Origin: a bacterium
GTDB lineage: Bacteria; Planctomycetota; UBA1135; UBA2386
DNA length: 64,000 nt
Direction: 5' to 3'
Assembly (NCBI GenBank): GCA_024743115.1
Contig: JANSXC010000026.1
Coordinates: 1 to 64,000 of the forward strand
Below, one piece after another: positions 27,779 through 37,194 of this stretch. The notes beneath the pieces are model-generated. The model saw only the letters and a list, made by a program, of their open reading frames with translations, was not told the DNA's origin and searched no databases. Numbering within the stretch: the stretch's first letter is position 1; each line of letters begins with the position of its first letter. Both the position numbers and the translations under genes were made by a program.

Positions 27779-29026
27779 GTGACCGCTGATTCGATGACGA
27801 CGAGGGCGCTGCGTCTATCGCCCAAGGCCAGCCGGCTGGCTCGCGCCGGGCGCCTGTGGTTCTACGCCGATGATCTGACAGCGGGCGACGTGACGCCGGC
27901 GCGGATCGTGCGGCTGCAGGACGACGGCAAGCGCGATCTCGGGTTGGCGTTCACGAGCGCCGGCCGGATCGCCGTGCGGCGGTGCGGGGCGTGGCCGCTC
28001 ACGATTGCCGAGAACGGTTCGAACGCCGGCACCGCCGGCAGCCGTGACGCGATCGTGCCGGGCCGCGAGGAGTTCTTCGCGAATCGCCTGCAGACCGCGC
28101 TCGCCAACCGCGGCGAAACCGTGCGCATCGCGGATGCGGGGGGCCGACTCGTGCACGGCGAGGCGGACGGACTGCCCGGGCTCATCGTCGATCGCTACGC
28201 CGAGGTCGTCGTACTGCAGGTGACGAGCGCGGTCGTCGAGGCGGCGCTCGATGCGATCGTGCCGGTGCTCGTCGAGGCGACTGGCGCCGCCGCGGTGATC
28301 GCGCGCAACGACGTCGCGGCGCGCCGTCACGAGTCGCTGCCCGCGGATTCGCGGCTACTGCACGGGCGTCGGGTCACCGCGACCACGATCGTCGAACACG
28401 GTCTGCGCCACGAGGTGCGGCCCTTCGAGGGCCACAAGACGGGGTTCTATCTCGACCAGCGGCCCGCGCGCGCGCTCGTGAAGGAACTCGCGCGGGGGCG
28501 AGAGGTGCTCGACCTGTTCTCGTACCAGGGCGCGTTCGCCCTGGCGGCGCTCGCTGGCGGGGCGCGATCGGCGGTCGCTGTCGATCAGTCCGAGGCGGCG
28601 CTGGCCCGGGCCGAGGCCGGGGCTGCGGCCAATCAGCTGACCGGGTTGACGACGGTGAACGCCAACGCGTTCGACCACGTCCGCGCCGAGCGTGATCGCG
28701 AGGCGCGTTACGGGCTCGTGGTCCTCGATCCGCCGGCGTTCGCCAAGTCCCGGCGGGAAGTGCGCGGTGCCGAGCGCGGTTATCGCGATCTCAACCGGCT
28801 GGCGCTGCGGTTGCTGGCGCCCGGCGGCTACCTGCTCACCTGCTCATGCAGTCACCACATGCGGCTGCCGCAGTTCGAAGAAGTCGTGCGCCAGGCGGCG
28901 GCCGGGCTGCCGTTCCCGGTCGTGCTGCGGCGCCGGCTCGGCGCGGGCGACGATCATCCGGCCGTGGTGACCCATCCGGAGTCCGAGTATCTCAAGGTCC
29001 TGCTCCTGCAGCGCCCGGAGTCCTGA
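27779..29026 (+). CDS. Class I SAM-dependent rRNA (cytosine-C5) methyltransferase, RlmI-like
   Basis: A 415-residue protein with an N-terminal PUA-like part (SPKASRLARAGRLWFYADDL), a middle domain (LVHGEADGLPGLIVDRYAEV), the RlmI signature GHKTGFYLDQRPAR, SAM motif I VLDLFSYQGAFALAAL, and catalytic region VLDPPAFAKS with TCSCSHHM. Members methylate 23S rRNA cytosine. Start is GTG 27779 or, five residues later, ATG 27794. It is followed 21 bases later by thiS. Confidence 0.9.
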   Translation: MTADSMTTRALRLSPKASRLARAGRLWFYADDLTAGDVTPARIVRLQDDGKRDLGLAFTSAGRIAVRRCGAWPLTIAENGSNAGTAGSRDAIVPGREEFFANRLQTALANRGETVRIADAGGRLVHGEADGLPGLIVDRYAEVVVLQVTSAVVEAALDAIVPVLVEATGAAAVIARNDVAARRHESLPADSRLLHGRRVTATTIVEHGLRHEVRPFEGHKTGFYLDQRPARALVKELARGREVLDLFSYQGAFALAALAGGARSAVAVDQSEAALARAEAGAAANQLTGLTTVNANAFDHVRAERDREARYGLVVLDPPAFAKSRREVRGAERGYRDLNRLALRLLAPGGYLLTCSCSHHMRLPQFEEVVRQAAAGLPFPVVLRRRLGAGDDHPAVVTHPESEYLKVLLLQRPES

Positions 29027-29047
29027 GCCGACGGAGGTCCGATCCAA

Positions 29048-29308
29048 ATGTCCGAACACCCGCTGCCCGGTTCCGAGGAACCGACCGAGCTCGCGCCTGG
29101 CGCGAGCATTTCCCTGACGGTGAACGGCGAATCGCGCCGCGTTCCGGCCGGTGCCACCGTCGCGGACCTGCTGGCCGAGCTCGGTCTCGCGGCCGGGCCG
29201 GTGGCGGTCGAACGCAACCGTGAGGTTGTGCGTCGGGCAAGCCACGCGGCGACCGCCCTGGCGGCCGGCGATCGGCTCGAGATCGTCACGTTCCTCGGCG
29301 GCGGCTGA
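29048..29308 (+). CDS. thiS: Sulfur-carrier protein ThiS
   Basis: A small ubiquitin-like sulfur carrier for thiazole synthesis in thiamine biosynthesis. It has [43 protein letters not shown] and ends in Gly-Gly, the residue that is thiocarboxylated. At 86 residues it has about 20 extra N-terminal residues versus the usual 66. It sits in a likely operon with the upstream methyltransferase; no other thi gene is nearby. Confidence 0.88.
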   Translation: MSEHPLPGSEEPTELAPGASISLTVNGESRRVPAGATVADLLAELGLAAGPVAVERNREVVRRASHAATALAAGDRLEIVTFLGGG

Positions 29309-29405
29309 GTGCGGGGGCTGCGGGCTGCCGGGCCCAGGGCGGGGCCACAAGGATCGGTCGGAGGTGCTGGAATCGGCGCGCCGGAGCGCTATGGTGCTCC
29401 GCCCC

Positions 29406-29540
29406 ATGAAGCTCAAAGTCAGCCGTAGCAACCGGAAGCGCCTCAAGAAGGTCGGCTTCCGCACTCGCAGCAAGACCGCGGGCGGTCGCAAGATCATTAA
29501 GCGTAAGATCAAGCGCTCGGGCAAGTTCCGCGTCGGATAA
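29406..29540 (+). CDS. rpmH: 50S ribosomal protein bL34
   Basis: A 44-residue very basic protein matching bL34: SNRKRLKKVGFRTRS, TAGGRKIIKRKIKRSGKFRV. Start ATG 29406 gives the family length; an ATG at 29391 would add five residues. rpmH is usually next to rnpA and yidC at the origin. Here it follows thiS, no rnpA is seen, and yidC lies about 16 kb away. Confidence 0.88.
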   Translation: MKLKVSRSNRKRLKKVGFRTRSKTAGGRKIIKRKIKRSGKFRVG

Positions 29541-29571
29541 GCGCCGCGGGTAAGCGCCGCGGATAAGCGCC
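29535..29571. repeat. 13-bp direct repeats over the rpmH stop
   Basis: Nearly three copies of GGATAAGCGCCGC (second copy GGG) begin over the rpmH stop codon and run into the spacer. Confidence 0.7.
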
Positions 29572-29653
29572 AGGTGGACCGATCCAGCGGACCGACCCAG
29601 CAGGGACGTCCTACCCTTCTGCGGTTCGGCGCGGCTCCGAGCGCTGGTCGGGC

Positions 29654-31564
29654 ATGCAAGATCATGCCGTCGGATCACGTTCTCGCTTTGCCGCTCTGAC
29701 GCTTGCCGCCGTCTTTGCCTGGCCCCTGGCGGCCTGCGATTGGTTTGGCGGCAGCGCTGGGGGAGACGGTCCTGAATCGGATCCGTTTGCCCAGACGGCA
29801 CCGGTCGAGGTCTACCCCAACCCGTTCGATCCGCGGTTGCTCGCGACGATCGACGACGCGGGCAACCAGGTCCGATGGTTCGGCACCAAGGACTCCGAGG
29901 GGCGGGTTCTTGCGGCGACGCACGCGATCGTGACGCCGAAGGGCGAGATGCCCATCACGGTCCGCTACGACGCCGAACAGCGGCCGACGCGATTCGAGCA
30001 GGTCGACGGCGCCGGTCTCGACGTCGAATGGCGGGCCGACGGGCTCGCGCACTTCCGGTTCTTCGATGAGTTCGGCGCGGTGCAGGAAGAGCTCTGGGTC
30101 GATCGCAGCACGAGCACCGTCGTGCCGGTTCCCGAACGGCCCGGCGGCGGGCCGGCCAGCGCGCTCGTGCCCGGCGGCACCGCCGGTGAGCCCGACGGGC
30201 CGTTCGATCCGCTGGTCGTGCGCGTGCCGATCCGTGACTGCAACGGCAATCCGTCCGCCGCGAGCGCGAGCTACGTCGAACAATGCCATGTCGAACTGCG
30301 CACGCCGCTCGGCACGTTCCCCGTGCCTGCGGTGCGCGACGGCGATCACTTCGTGGCGCGCCTGCCGCGGAACCTCAATACCGCCGAGATGAGCGAGGAG
30401 ATCTGCGAGGCCCTGCTGGCCTGGACCGGCGAGGTCTGTCCCGCGATCAACGATCCGACGGTCGGCGGCGCGATGCTCGCGGTCTGTGAACATCCCTCGA
30501 TCGTGCTCAACCCGTGGGCGTTCGCGGCGTGCGTGGCCGCCAACGTCGCGATCAATATCTACTGCCTCAACGCCGAACTCGGGGCCGAGGTGCTGTGCAC
30601 GATCGGGGCCGTCGCCGTGGATCCGTTCGGCGCGGCCTGGAGCGCGCTCGGGGAACGTTCGATTCGCGCCGTCGCGCAGATCCGCACCTGTGAGGGACTC
30701 GAGCAGCGGGTCTCCGAGCGGGTCGTCATCACGCACGAGACCACTTCGAAGCAGCTGCCGATCGACGGCTGCCAGGACGAAGCGCCGATCGACTGGGTGC
30801 TGATCGGAGGCACGCGCGAGGCCGGGTTTGCGTTCGCCGGCACGGGGCGGCCGACCGAGCTGATCCTGCCTGGCAACACCCAGGCGGTCACCGTGCCGAT
30901 CGGCGCGCCGATCCCCGAGCTCGGCCCCGTGACCGAAGCGGACGACGTGTTCGTGCCGAACACGTTCTCGCCGATCTGGCAGATCACGATCGAGGAGACC
31001 GCGACCTATCGCTGCGCGGTGGGCGAGAACGGCGGCAGCTACGCGACGACGCTCGACATCCGCCGCGATCAGACCGAGCTGCGGGCGCCGACGCCCCAGG
31101 AGCTCAACGCCGGCGTCGAGCAACTCGCCCAGAACGCGCTGCAGTCGCGGCGCGAGATGGACGCGAACCTGACCGCGTTCTACAGCGTCACGTTGCGGCC
31201 GTTCCAGAAGCTCGTGCTGCGGCTCGACGTGCAGGGCGGCGCCGCTCCGGGCACCGAGCACGAAGCGCTCTATTCGCAGCACTGGCCGCTGGTCAACGGC
31301 AGCGGCTACGAGCGGCTGGTTCGTGGGCCGGGTGGCGCGACGATCGAGATCACGCACGACGAGCTGCGGCGGGCCTACGAAGAGTTCTACGGCCAGATCC
31401 CGCTGCCGCAGAATCACAACCTGCCGTCACAGGGGCTCGTGCCGCCGACGCAGTGCCTGCGCCTCTACTTCACTGTGCGCGGCGACTCCGTGCTCGAGGT
31501 CGGCGAGGCCGTGCACGGAGCGCTGACGGCGAGGACGCGGTTCGACCTGCGCATCGTCCGATAG
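29654..31564 (+). CDS. Hypothetical lipoprotein
   Basis: A 636-residue protein with a lipobox (AAVFAWPLAACDW), so probably lipid-anchored at the envelope. The N-terminal third has beta-rich stretches with YD-repeat-like sense (NQVRWFGTKDSEGRV, TVRYDAEQRPTRFEQVDG). The middle has a Cys-containing hydrophobic stretch (HPSIVLNPWAFAACVAANVA), and the C-terminal part looks Ig-like (NTFSPIWQITIEETATYRC). I do not recognise the family. It converges on the STAS gene. Confidence 0.72.
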   Translation: MQDHAVGSRSRFAALTLAAVFAWPLAACDWFGGSAGGDGPESDPFAQTAPVEVYPNPFDPRLLATIDDAGNQVRWFGTKDSEGRVLAATHAIVTPKGEMPITVRYDAEQRPTRFEQVDGAGLDVEWRADGLAHFRFFDEFGAVQEELWVDRSTSTVVPVPERPGGGPASALVPGGTAGEPDGPFDPLVVRVPIRDCNGNPSAASASYVEQCHVELRTPLGTFPVPAVRDGDHFVARLPRNLNTAEMSEEICEALLAWTGEVCPAINDPTVGGAMLAVCEHPSIVLNPWAFAACVAANVAINIYCLNAELGAEVLCTIGAVAVDPFGAAWSALGERSIRAVAQIRTCEGLEQRVSERVVITHETTSKQLPIDGCQDEAPIDWVLIGGTREAGFAFAGTGRPTELILPGNTQAVTVPIGAPIPELGPVTEADDVFVPNTFSPIWQITIEETATYRCAVGENGGSYATTLDIRRDQTELRAPTPQELNAGVEQLAQNALQSRREMDANLTAFYSVTLRPFQKLVLRLDVQGGAAPGTEHEALYSQHWPLVNGSGYERLVRGPGGATIEITHDELRRAYEEFYGQIPLPQNHNLPSQGLVPPTQCLRLYFTVRGDSVLEVGEAVHGALTARTRFDLRIVR

Positions 31565-31622
31565 TGCCGCCGCGCCGTTCTGGCCGCGGGTCGCCGGTCG
31601 GCCGCGCGGTCGCGGCGCCGGA

Positions 31623-32390
31623 CTATTTGCCCGGCAGCTGCTGCTTGAGGAACGCCATGTCCTCGGCGAACTGCGACAGCGCGGCGCGGTCCGCGTCGCG
31701 GATCTGGTCGAACTTCGCGGTCACCTTGACCAGGCCGTCGCTGCCGGCTTCGACCGACTCGATCTTGTTGACGGTCTCGAAGAAGCCCTTCTTGATCATC
31801 TTGACCTGGAACTTCAGGTTCACGTCGCTGCCCGCGAAGAACAGCTGCTGGGCCTGATCGCCGGAGATGCCGTCCTTCTCGCCGGACCACGTGAAGATCG
31901 CGTGGTTGCCGTCGACGTTGTTCATCGTGCCGACGAGTTGCTTGGCGCGCTTCTTGGCGCCGAGCATCTGGTTGCGCACGTCATCCGAGAACGTGATCAG
32001 CACCTTTTGCTGCTCGACCGGGGCGTCGCCGGCGAGCTCCGTCTTGTTGATCGCCTTGATGACGGCCTTCTTCGCGTCCTCCTCCGTCTCGTACATCGTG
32101 ATGAGCTTGTCGATGCCGACCTTGCCGATCACGTCGCGGACGAATGGGGACGGCTGCCCGATCATGAGGTCGCCGCCTTCGGCGCGGCAGCGCTTGTGCA
32201 CCTTGATCACGGCGCCGAGCGCGGTCGAGTTGATGAACTTGACCAGCCGCATGTTGAGGATGATGTGGTTGACGCCATCGTCGATCTGGTCCTCGACCTC
32301 CTGGATGAGGTTGGGGCAGTAGAACGTGTCGAACTCACCCTTGAGGGTGAGGATGGCAAAGTCGTCGTGAAGGGAGACGTCGATCTTCAT
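31623..32390 (-). CDS. STAS-domain protein with C-terminal PilZ-like region
   Basis: The 255-residue protein starts at ATG 32390. Residues 1-110 are a STAS anti-sigma-antagonist domain (VSLHDDFAILTLKGEFDTF; phosphoserine region LVKFINSTALGAVIKV). The rest (VLITFSDDVRNQMLGAKKR, LFFAGSDVNLKFQVKMI, KVTAKFDQIRDADRAALSQF) resembles a PilZ fold but lacks the RxxxR c-di-GMP motif. It is divergent from a PP2C phosphatase, suggesting the phosphatase acts on this antagonist in a partner switch. Neither a kinase nor a sigma partner is adjacent. Confidence 0.78.
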   Translation of the reverse strand: MKIDVSLHDDFAILTLKGEFDTFYCPNLIQEVEDQIDDGVNHIILNMRLVKFINSTALGAVIKVHKRCRAEGGDLMIGQPSPFVRDVIGKVGIDKLITMYETEEDAKKAVIKAINKTELAGDAPVEQQKVLITFSDDVRNQMLGAKKRAKQLVGTMNNVDGNHAIFTWSGEKDGISGDQAQQLFFAGSDVNLKFQVKMIKKGFFETVNKIESVEAGSDGLVKVTAKFDQIRDADRAALSQFAEDMAFLKQQLPGK

Positions 32391-32476
32391 GGCAAAGAGG
32401 GCGATGCAGCGGGTCGGTTCGGGCCCGGATTCTGGCGCACGGGAGCCCATCTTGCAAACTCCGGCCGCCCCGGGAT

Positions 32477-32501
32477 GTTGGGTTCCTGAAGTTGGGTTCC
32501 T
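32477..32501. repeat. Direct repeat in the STAS/phosphatase divergent gap
   Basis: GTTGGGTTCCT occurs at 32477-32487 and 32491-32501, 14 bases apart, within the 172-base intergenic region. It could be a regulator site; no protein is implied. Confidence 0.4.
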
Positions 32502-32562
32502 TGCGACTTGGCCCAGGAGCACCGTGCAAGCGGGCTGGCCCCTGGCTACAGTCGCCGCCCCG

Positions 32563-33900
32563 ATGAAACGGTTCTGGTTCTGGAAGCGCGAAGACGAGTC
32601 GTCCGCCCCCGGTATGTCCGAGAGCGATCCCGACGAGTCCAGTCTGTGGACCGGAGACGCCGTCGAGGACTCGCGGTCGCTCGACATCCTGCTCGACACG
32701 ATCGCGGCGGTCACGGCCAACATCGACCTGGACGGGGTGTTGCGCGATATCGTCGACCGGTCGCTCGTGGTCACCCAGGCCGAACGCGCGATCCTGCTGC
32801 TCGGCGGGTCGCCGGACACCCTCAAGGTCCGGGTCGCCCAGGACAAGGACGGCGAGCAGCTCACCGGTGAGTTGCAGTGGAGCCGGAGCCTGGTCAAGCG
32901 CTGCCTCGAGGAGGGCCAAGCGGTGCGTTCGGTCGTCCAGTCGGACCAGGAGGCGCTGGAGCTCGGGCAGTCGGTGTACGACCTCAAGCTGCGGGCCGTG
33001 ATGTGCGCCCCGATGACCGCGCAGGAGCGGGTCGTGGGCGTGATCTACGTCGACTCGCGGGCGGTCCGGCGCGAGTTTTCGGCCCGCGACCTCGGCCTGT
33101 TCGGCGCGATCTCGGCGCAGCTCGCGATCGCGGTCGAGAACGCGCGGCTGCACGCCGACTCGCTCGAGAAGGTCAAGCTCGAGAAGGACATCGAGATCGC
33201 GCGTCGGATCCAGCAGCACCTGTTGCCGGCCGTGCCTCAGGGTATCGACGGGCTCGACTTCGGGTTGCGCTACGAAGCTGCCGAGCAGGCGTCGGGCGAC
33301 ACCTACGACTTCATGCCGATGCGTGACGGGCGCTACGCCGTGATGATCGGTGATGTGACCGGTCACGGCGTCGGCTCGGCGCTGCTCACGCACACGGTGC
33401 AAGCAGCGCTGCGCAGCTATCTCGAACTGCTCGATGATCCGAGCGAGATCGTCACGCGCCTGAACCGCCGCCTGGTCGCGGGAGTCGAGACTGGCAACTT
33501 CATGTCGCTGCTGCTGGCGATCGTCGACCCCAAGACGCGCACGCTGCAATACGTCAACGCGGGTCACCCGGGGGTGCTCGTCACCAGCCAGAGCGGTGTG
33601 ACCGTGCACGAACGCACGGGCATGGTGCTGGGCGTCGTCGACGACCAGACCTACGAGGTCAGTCCCACGATCCAGCTCGAGAGCGGCGATCTGCTGTTCC
33701 TCTACACGGACGGCATCGACGAGGCGATGTCGCCGAGTCGAGAGGTCTTTGGCGCGGAACGGCTGCACGAACTCCTGAGCCGTTGCCGGGAAGAAGGTGC
33801 GGACGCGGTGCTCGGCCAGGTCGAAAAAGCGCTCGAAGAACACACCGGCGGGGCACCTGTCGAGGACGATTCGACGATGATCGCCGTCAAACTGCTGTGA
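32563..33900 (+). CDS. GAF-PP2C serine phosphatase (RsbU/SpoIIE-type)
   Basis: The 445-residue protein starts at ATG 32563. It has a GAF domain (about 40-190: ILLDTIAAVTANIDLDGVL, RLHADSL), a short helix linker (LEKDIEIARRIQQHLLP) and a PP2C domain (YAVMIGDVTGHGVGSALL, LQYVNAGHPGVLV, LLFLYTDGIDEAMSP, DDSTMIAVKL) with the expected metal Asp residues. The family dephosphorylates STAS antagonists in response to signals sensed by GAF. Its stop overlaps the next gene by GTGA. Confidence 0.9.
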   Translation: MKRFWFWKREDESSAPGMSESDPDESSLWTGDAVEDSRSLDILLDTIAAVTANIDLDGVLRDIVDRSLVVTQAERAILLLGGSPDTLKVRVAQDKDGEQLTGELQWSRSLVKRCLEEGQAVRSVVQSDQEALELGQSVYDLKLRAVMCAPMTAQERVVGVIYVDSRAVRREFSARDLGLFGAISAQLAIAVENARLHADSLEKVKLEKDIEIARRIQQHLLPAVPQGIDGLDFGLRYEAAEQASGDTYDFMPMRDGRYAVMIGDVTGHGVGSALLTHTVQAALRSYLELLDDPSEIVTRLNRRLVAGVETGNFMSLLLAIVDPKTRTLQYVNAGHPGVLVTSQSGVTVHERTGMVLGVVDDQTYEVSPTIQLESGDLLFLYTDGIDEAMSPSREVFGAERLHELLSRCREEGADAVLGQVEKALEEHTGGAPVEDDSTMIAVKLL

Positions 33901-34832
33901 AGCTCTCCCCAGCACTGCTCGTTCCGATCCTCCTGGTCCTGGCCGCCTGCGGCTGGTTCGTCTACCAGTGGTTCGCCGCCGATGCCGCCGTCCAGGCCGA
34001 ACGCGAGAAGCTGCTCGGTCACATCGCGATCGAGCTCGACAAGGACCAGCCGGACACCGAGGAACTCGCGCGGCTCGTCGCGCGCATCAAGGAGTTCGAG
34101 GACCACGCCACCGCGCCCGATCTGGCCGCGGCCCACGCGCGCATCGAACTGCACCGGGATCGCTCCGAGCGGGCGGCCGAGCTGTTCCTGCCGATCGCCT
34201 CGACCCCGGGCGCGAGGCCCGAGCATTGCGGCCTCGCGGCGCGCATCCTCACCCGGCGGCACGAATCCGGGCTGCCGGATCGCGGTTCCGCGGTCGTGAT
34301 GCTCGAGCAGATCCTCGAGTTCGCGGAGCGCGCCTACGGGAGCAGCGGCAGTTCGGAGGATCTGCTGTTCTGCTGGCTCGCCGCGATGCGGCTGTCGGAC
34401 AAGGCGCGGACGATCCAGTTCGCCGAGCGGCTGACGGGCGACCACCCCGGCAGCGCCGCGACCGAGTTCGTCGAACTCTCGAACGGCTTCGGCCCCACGA
34501 CCGAACTCGACGCGATCGACCGCGTCCGCAACCAGTTTGCCCGCCCCCAGGCCGAACTCGAGGCGATGCTCGCCCTCGCGATGCACTTCCAGAAGGACCT
34601 GCCGGGCGCGATCGCCCAGGTCGAGAAGACTCTGAGTGCGTTCCCGGGCGTCGTGGAAGTGCGCGTCGTGGCGGCGGCCGTCTTTGCCGCGTGTGCCGCG
34701 GGTACCGCCGAACAGGCCGGCGGCAACGCCAGCTGGGTACGGCGTCGCAACGCCCAGCTCGATTGGCTGCTCGAAAACGCCGCGTCCGAGGACCCGCGGC
34801 GCCAGGGCTGGGTGACGGCGCGCGGCAGCTGA
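33897..34832 (+). CDS. Membrane-anchored hypothetical protein with TPR-like helices
   Basis: A 311-residue protein starting at GTG 33897, overlapping the phosphatase stop by four bases. The N-terminal hydrophobic segment (LLVPILLVLAACGWFVYQWF) may be an anchor or lipobox (LAAC). The rest is Ala/Leu/Glu-rich with TPR-like spacing (LAAAHARIELHRDRSERAAE, LEAMLALAMHFQKDLPGAIA). It probably acts with the phosphatase; no catalytic motif is seen. Confidence 0.7.
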   Translation: MKLSPALLVPILLVLAACGWFVYQWFAADAAVQAEREKLLGHIAIELDKDQPDTEELARLVARIKEFEDHATAPDLAAAHARIELHRDRSERAAELFLPIASTPGARPEHCGLAARILTRRHESGLPDRGSAVVMLEQILEFAERAYGSSGSSEDLLFCWLAAMRLSDKARTIQFAERLTGDHPGSAATEFVELSNGFGPTTELDAIDRVRNQFARPQAELEAMLALAMHFQKDLPGAIAQVEKTLSAFPGVVEVRVVAAAVFAACAAGTAEQAGGNASWVRRRNAQLDWLLENAASEDPRRQGWVTARGS

Positions 34833-34912
34833 AGCGCGGTTCGGCCGCTACTGCCAGGGCGTCGGCGGGTGCTGATGCCCGGTCCCGGTTCCGACCTTCC
34901 GATCCAGCTGCC

Positions 34913-37015
34913 TCAGGGCCAAGGTCGCAGCGCGAGGCTCGCGGTGTTTCCCGCGTCGGCGTGGCCCGCGGTGGTCGCCGTGCGGGTGCCGGATGCGCCG
35001 ACCGTGAGGCGATGCTCGAAGGCGCCGCAGAGCGAGATTCCAACCGAGTTTTCGATCGGGATACTGCTCGCTTGCGCGACCTCCGTCATGCTGCCGTCGA
35101 CCGTCCAGAGCGACGCGGAGGCGAAGTTGTGGAACGTCAGCAGGGTCGTGTCGGGCGTGGCCGTCGTCACCGACGGGGCCGCGTGCGCGGTACCGGAGGC
35201 GGTGTTCTGGCCGGTCTCCGCGTCGAGTGGTGTGTCCGGATCGACTCCGATCCAGGCAGACATCGTGCCGGCGACCCCCGAATTGGCTGACACGCTCCAC
35301 GGGTAGTCTGCCGGCTCGGCGGCCGTGGCGCGCCGCCGGTAGATCGCCAGAGAGTTGGCGATCGACGACGAATTGTCGATGCGGCGCACCAGCACCCAGC
35401 CGGCCGGCGGCGTGATCGACGCGGTCGCGGGGCGGATGGCGATCGCGGCGACGAGCAGGTCGTCGGCTTCGGTGCCGGCGGGAACAGCGAGCGTGAGGGC
35501 GGCCGGGTTGTCCGCACCAGCCGTGGTCGCGCCGCGCAGTGTGATGTCGGCGAGAGTCGTGACGGTCGTCGTGGCCAGGACTCCGGTACCCGGGTCCGTG
35601 GCCGTGACGGTGCTCGCACCGGCGGCGATGCCCGAAACGACGCCTTCCGATCCGACGACGTTGCTGACCGTGACAGCAGCGGGGTTGCCTGACGACCAGG
35701 TCACCTGGTCGGTGAGATCCTGTTGCGTGCTGTCGCTGAACGTTCCGGTTGCGGTGAGCGGACGGCTCGCGCCCTGCAACACCTCGGGTTCAACCGGCGT
35801 GATCGCGAGCGTGACGAGCACCGCCGGGTTCACGGTCAGCGTCGTCGAGTCGAGCAATCCCGAGCCGGCGTGCGTTGCCGAAATCGTCGTGACTCCGGTC
35901 GCGGCGCTGTCGGCGAGCCCTGCCGTGCTCGGCGCGTTGCTGATCGTCGCGACTGCCGGCTGAGAAGAGGCCCACGTCACGACGGCGGTGAGGTCGATAA
36001 TCGAGCTGTCGCTGTAGGTGCCGGTGGCGGTGAACTGTCGGGCCGTGCCGAGGGCGATCGCCGGCGAATCCGGTGTTACGGCGACGCCGACGAGTACCGC
36101 GGCCGTGACCGTCAGGGTCGTGTCCGCGGCGAGGCTCGTTGCCAGGTGCGTTGCGGTGATCGTCGTGGAGCCGATCGCGTGCGTGGCTGCGAGGCCCTCG
36201 GTGCCGGAGCCGTTGCTGACCGACGCGGTGCCGGTCGATGTCGACGACCACGTGACCTCGGCAGTGACGTCCTGAACGGTGCTGTCGCTAAACGTTCCCG
36301 TCGCGGTGAACTGTTGCGCGACGCCCAGGGGGACCGATGGCGCCGTTGGGGTGACGGCCAGCGCGGTCAAGGTCGCGGCGGTGACGGTCAGCTCGGCGTG
36401 ACCCGTGACGCCGCTGCCGGCATCGCGGGCAGTGATCGTCGCGGTTCCGAGTCCGGTGGCCGTGGTTCGCCCGCCGTTGCCGGGCGGTGTCGCGACCGCC
36501 GCGACGCTCGGCTGCGACGATTCCCAGAGCAACTGGTTCGTGAGGTCCTGGACCGTGCTGTCGCTGAACGTTCCGATTGCGACCAGCTGCTGGGACGTGC
36601 CCAGCGCGATTGCGGGGGTCGATGGCGTGATCGCGATCGACTGCAGGATCGCGGCCGTGACGGTGAACGGGAAGTCGGCCGCGGTATCGGACCCGGGCCA
36701 GCGCGCGACGATCGTCGTCGAACCGACGCCGAGCCCGGTGACCCGTCGTCGATCCCCGTCGGCGGACAGTCCGGCGATCGACTCGTTGGCGGCGTGCCAG
36801 TCGACCACGCCGGTGACGTCGCGTTTCGTCGCATTGGAGTAGATCGCGATGGCGAACAGGTCGGCTGCCGTGCCGAGGGCGATCGCCGAAGCGCCGGTGT
36901 GCACTTCGAGCCGGACCGGTTCGTCATCGACGCGGTCGTGTTGGTGGCAGCCGGTCGTGAGCAGGGCCCACGAGGCGACCGCCAGCCATCCTCCAGCCCC
37001 TGGGAATCGGCCCAT
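34913..37015 (-). CDS. Lipoprotein with Big-type Ig repeats
   Basis: The 700-residue protein starts at ATG 37015, giving a signal and lipobox (LAVASWALLTTGC). It has about six bacterial Ig-like (Big-type) repeats of roughly 90 residues with the recurring core FTATGTFSDSTVQDVTAEVTW and a GxxTITA strand (residues about 30-510). A non-repeat C-terminal domain of about 190 residues follows (LLVAAIAIRPATASITPPAG, WSVSANSGVAGTM). Such proteins are usually surface adhesins or structural envelope proteins. Its ligand is unknown. Confidence 0.82.
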   Translation of the reverse strand: MGRFPGAGGWLAVASWALLTTGCHQHDRVDDEPVRLEVHTGASAIALGTAADLFAIAIYSNATKRDVTGVVDWHAANESIAGLSADGDRRRVTGLGVGSTTIVARWPGSDTAADFPFTVTAAILQSIAITPSTPAIALGTSQQLVAIGTFSDSTVQDLTNQLLWESSQPSVAAVATPPGNGGRTTATGLGTATITARDAGSGVTGHAELTVTAATLTALAVTPTAPSVPLGVAQQFTATGTFSDSTVQDVTAEVTWSSTSTGTASVSNGSGTEGLAATHAIGSTTITATHLATSLAADTTLTVTAAVLVGVAVTPDSPAIALGTARQFTATGTYSDSSIIDLTAVVTWASSQPAVATISNAPSTAGLADSAATGVTTISATHAGSGLLDSTTLTVNPAVLVTLAITPVEPEVLQGASRPLTATGTFSDSTQQDLTDQVTWSSGNPAAVTVSNVVGSEGVVSGIAAGASTVTATDPGTGVLATTTVTTLADITLRGATTAGADNPAALTLAVPAGTEADDLLVAAIAIRPATASITPPAGWVLVRRIDNSSSIANSLAIYRRRATAAEPADYPWSVSANSGVAGTMSAWIGVDPDTPLDAETGQNTASGTAHAAPSVTTATPDTTLLTFHNFASASLWTVDGSMTEVAQASSIPIENSVGISLCGAFEHRLTVGASGTRTATTAGHADAGNTASLALRPWP

Positions 37016-37194
37016 TGCTCTCCATGCTCGCCATCGGCGAACCGTATCCGGTTCCTGTTCGCGATCTCGCGCGATCGTTGGCAAGGGCCGGGCGGCGTCC
37101 GGGTCGGGGTGTTCCAGGACCGTTGGATCCCTCGCCGTCGGCACCACCTGATCTGCGATTCGTGCTTCTGTTCGCAGTCGCGGGGCGCGTCAGT

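Noticed and set aside
29309-29405. RNase P RNA or rnpA near rpmH
   Set aside because: The 97-base gap before rpmH has neither a conserved RNase P core nor an open frame for rnpA; only a small hairpin is visible.
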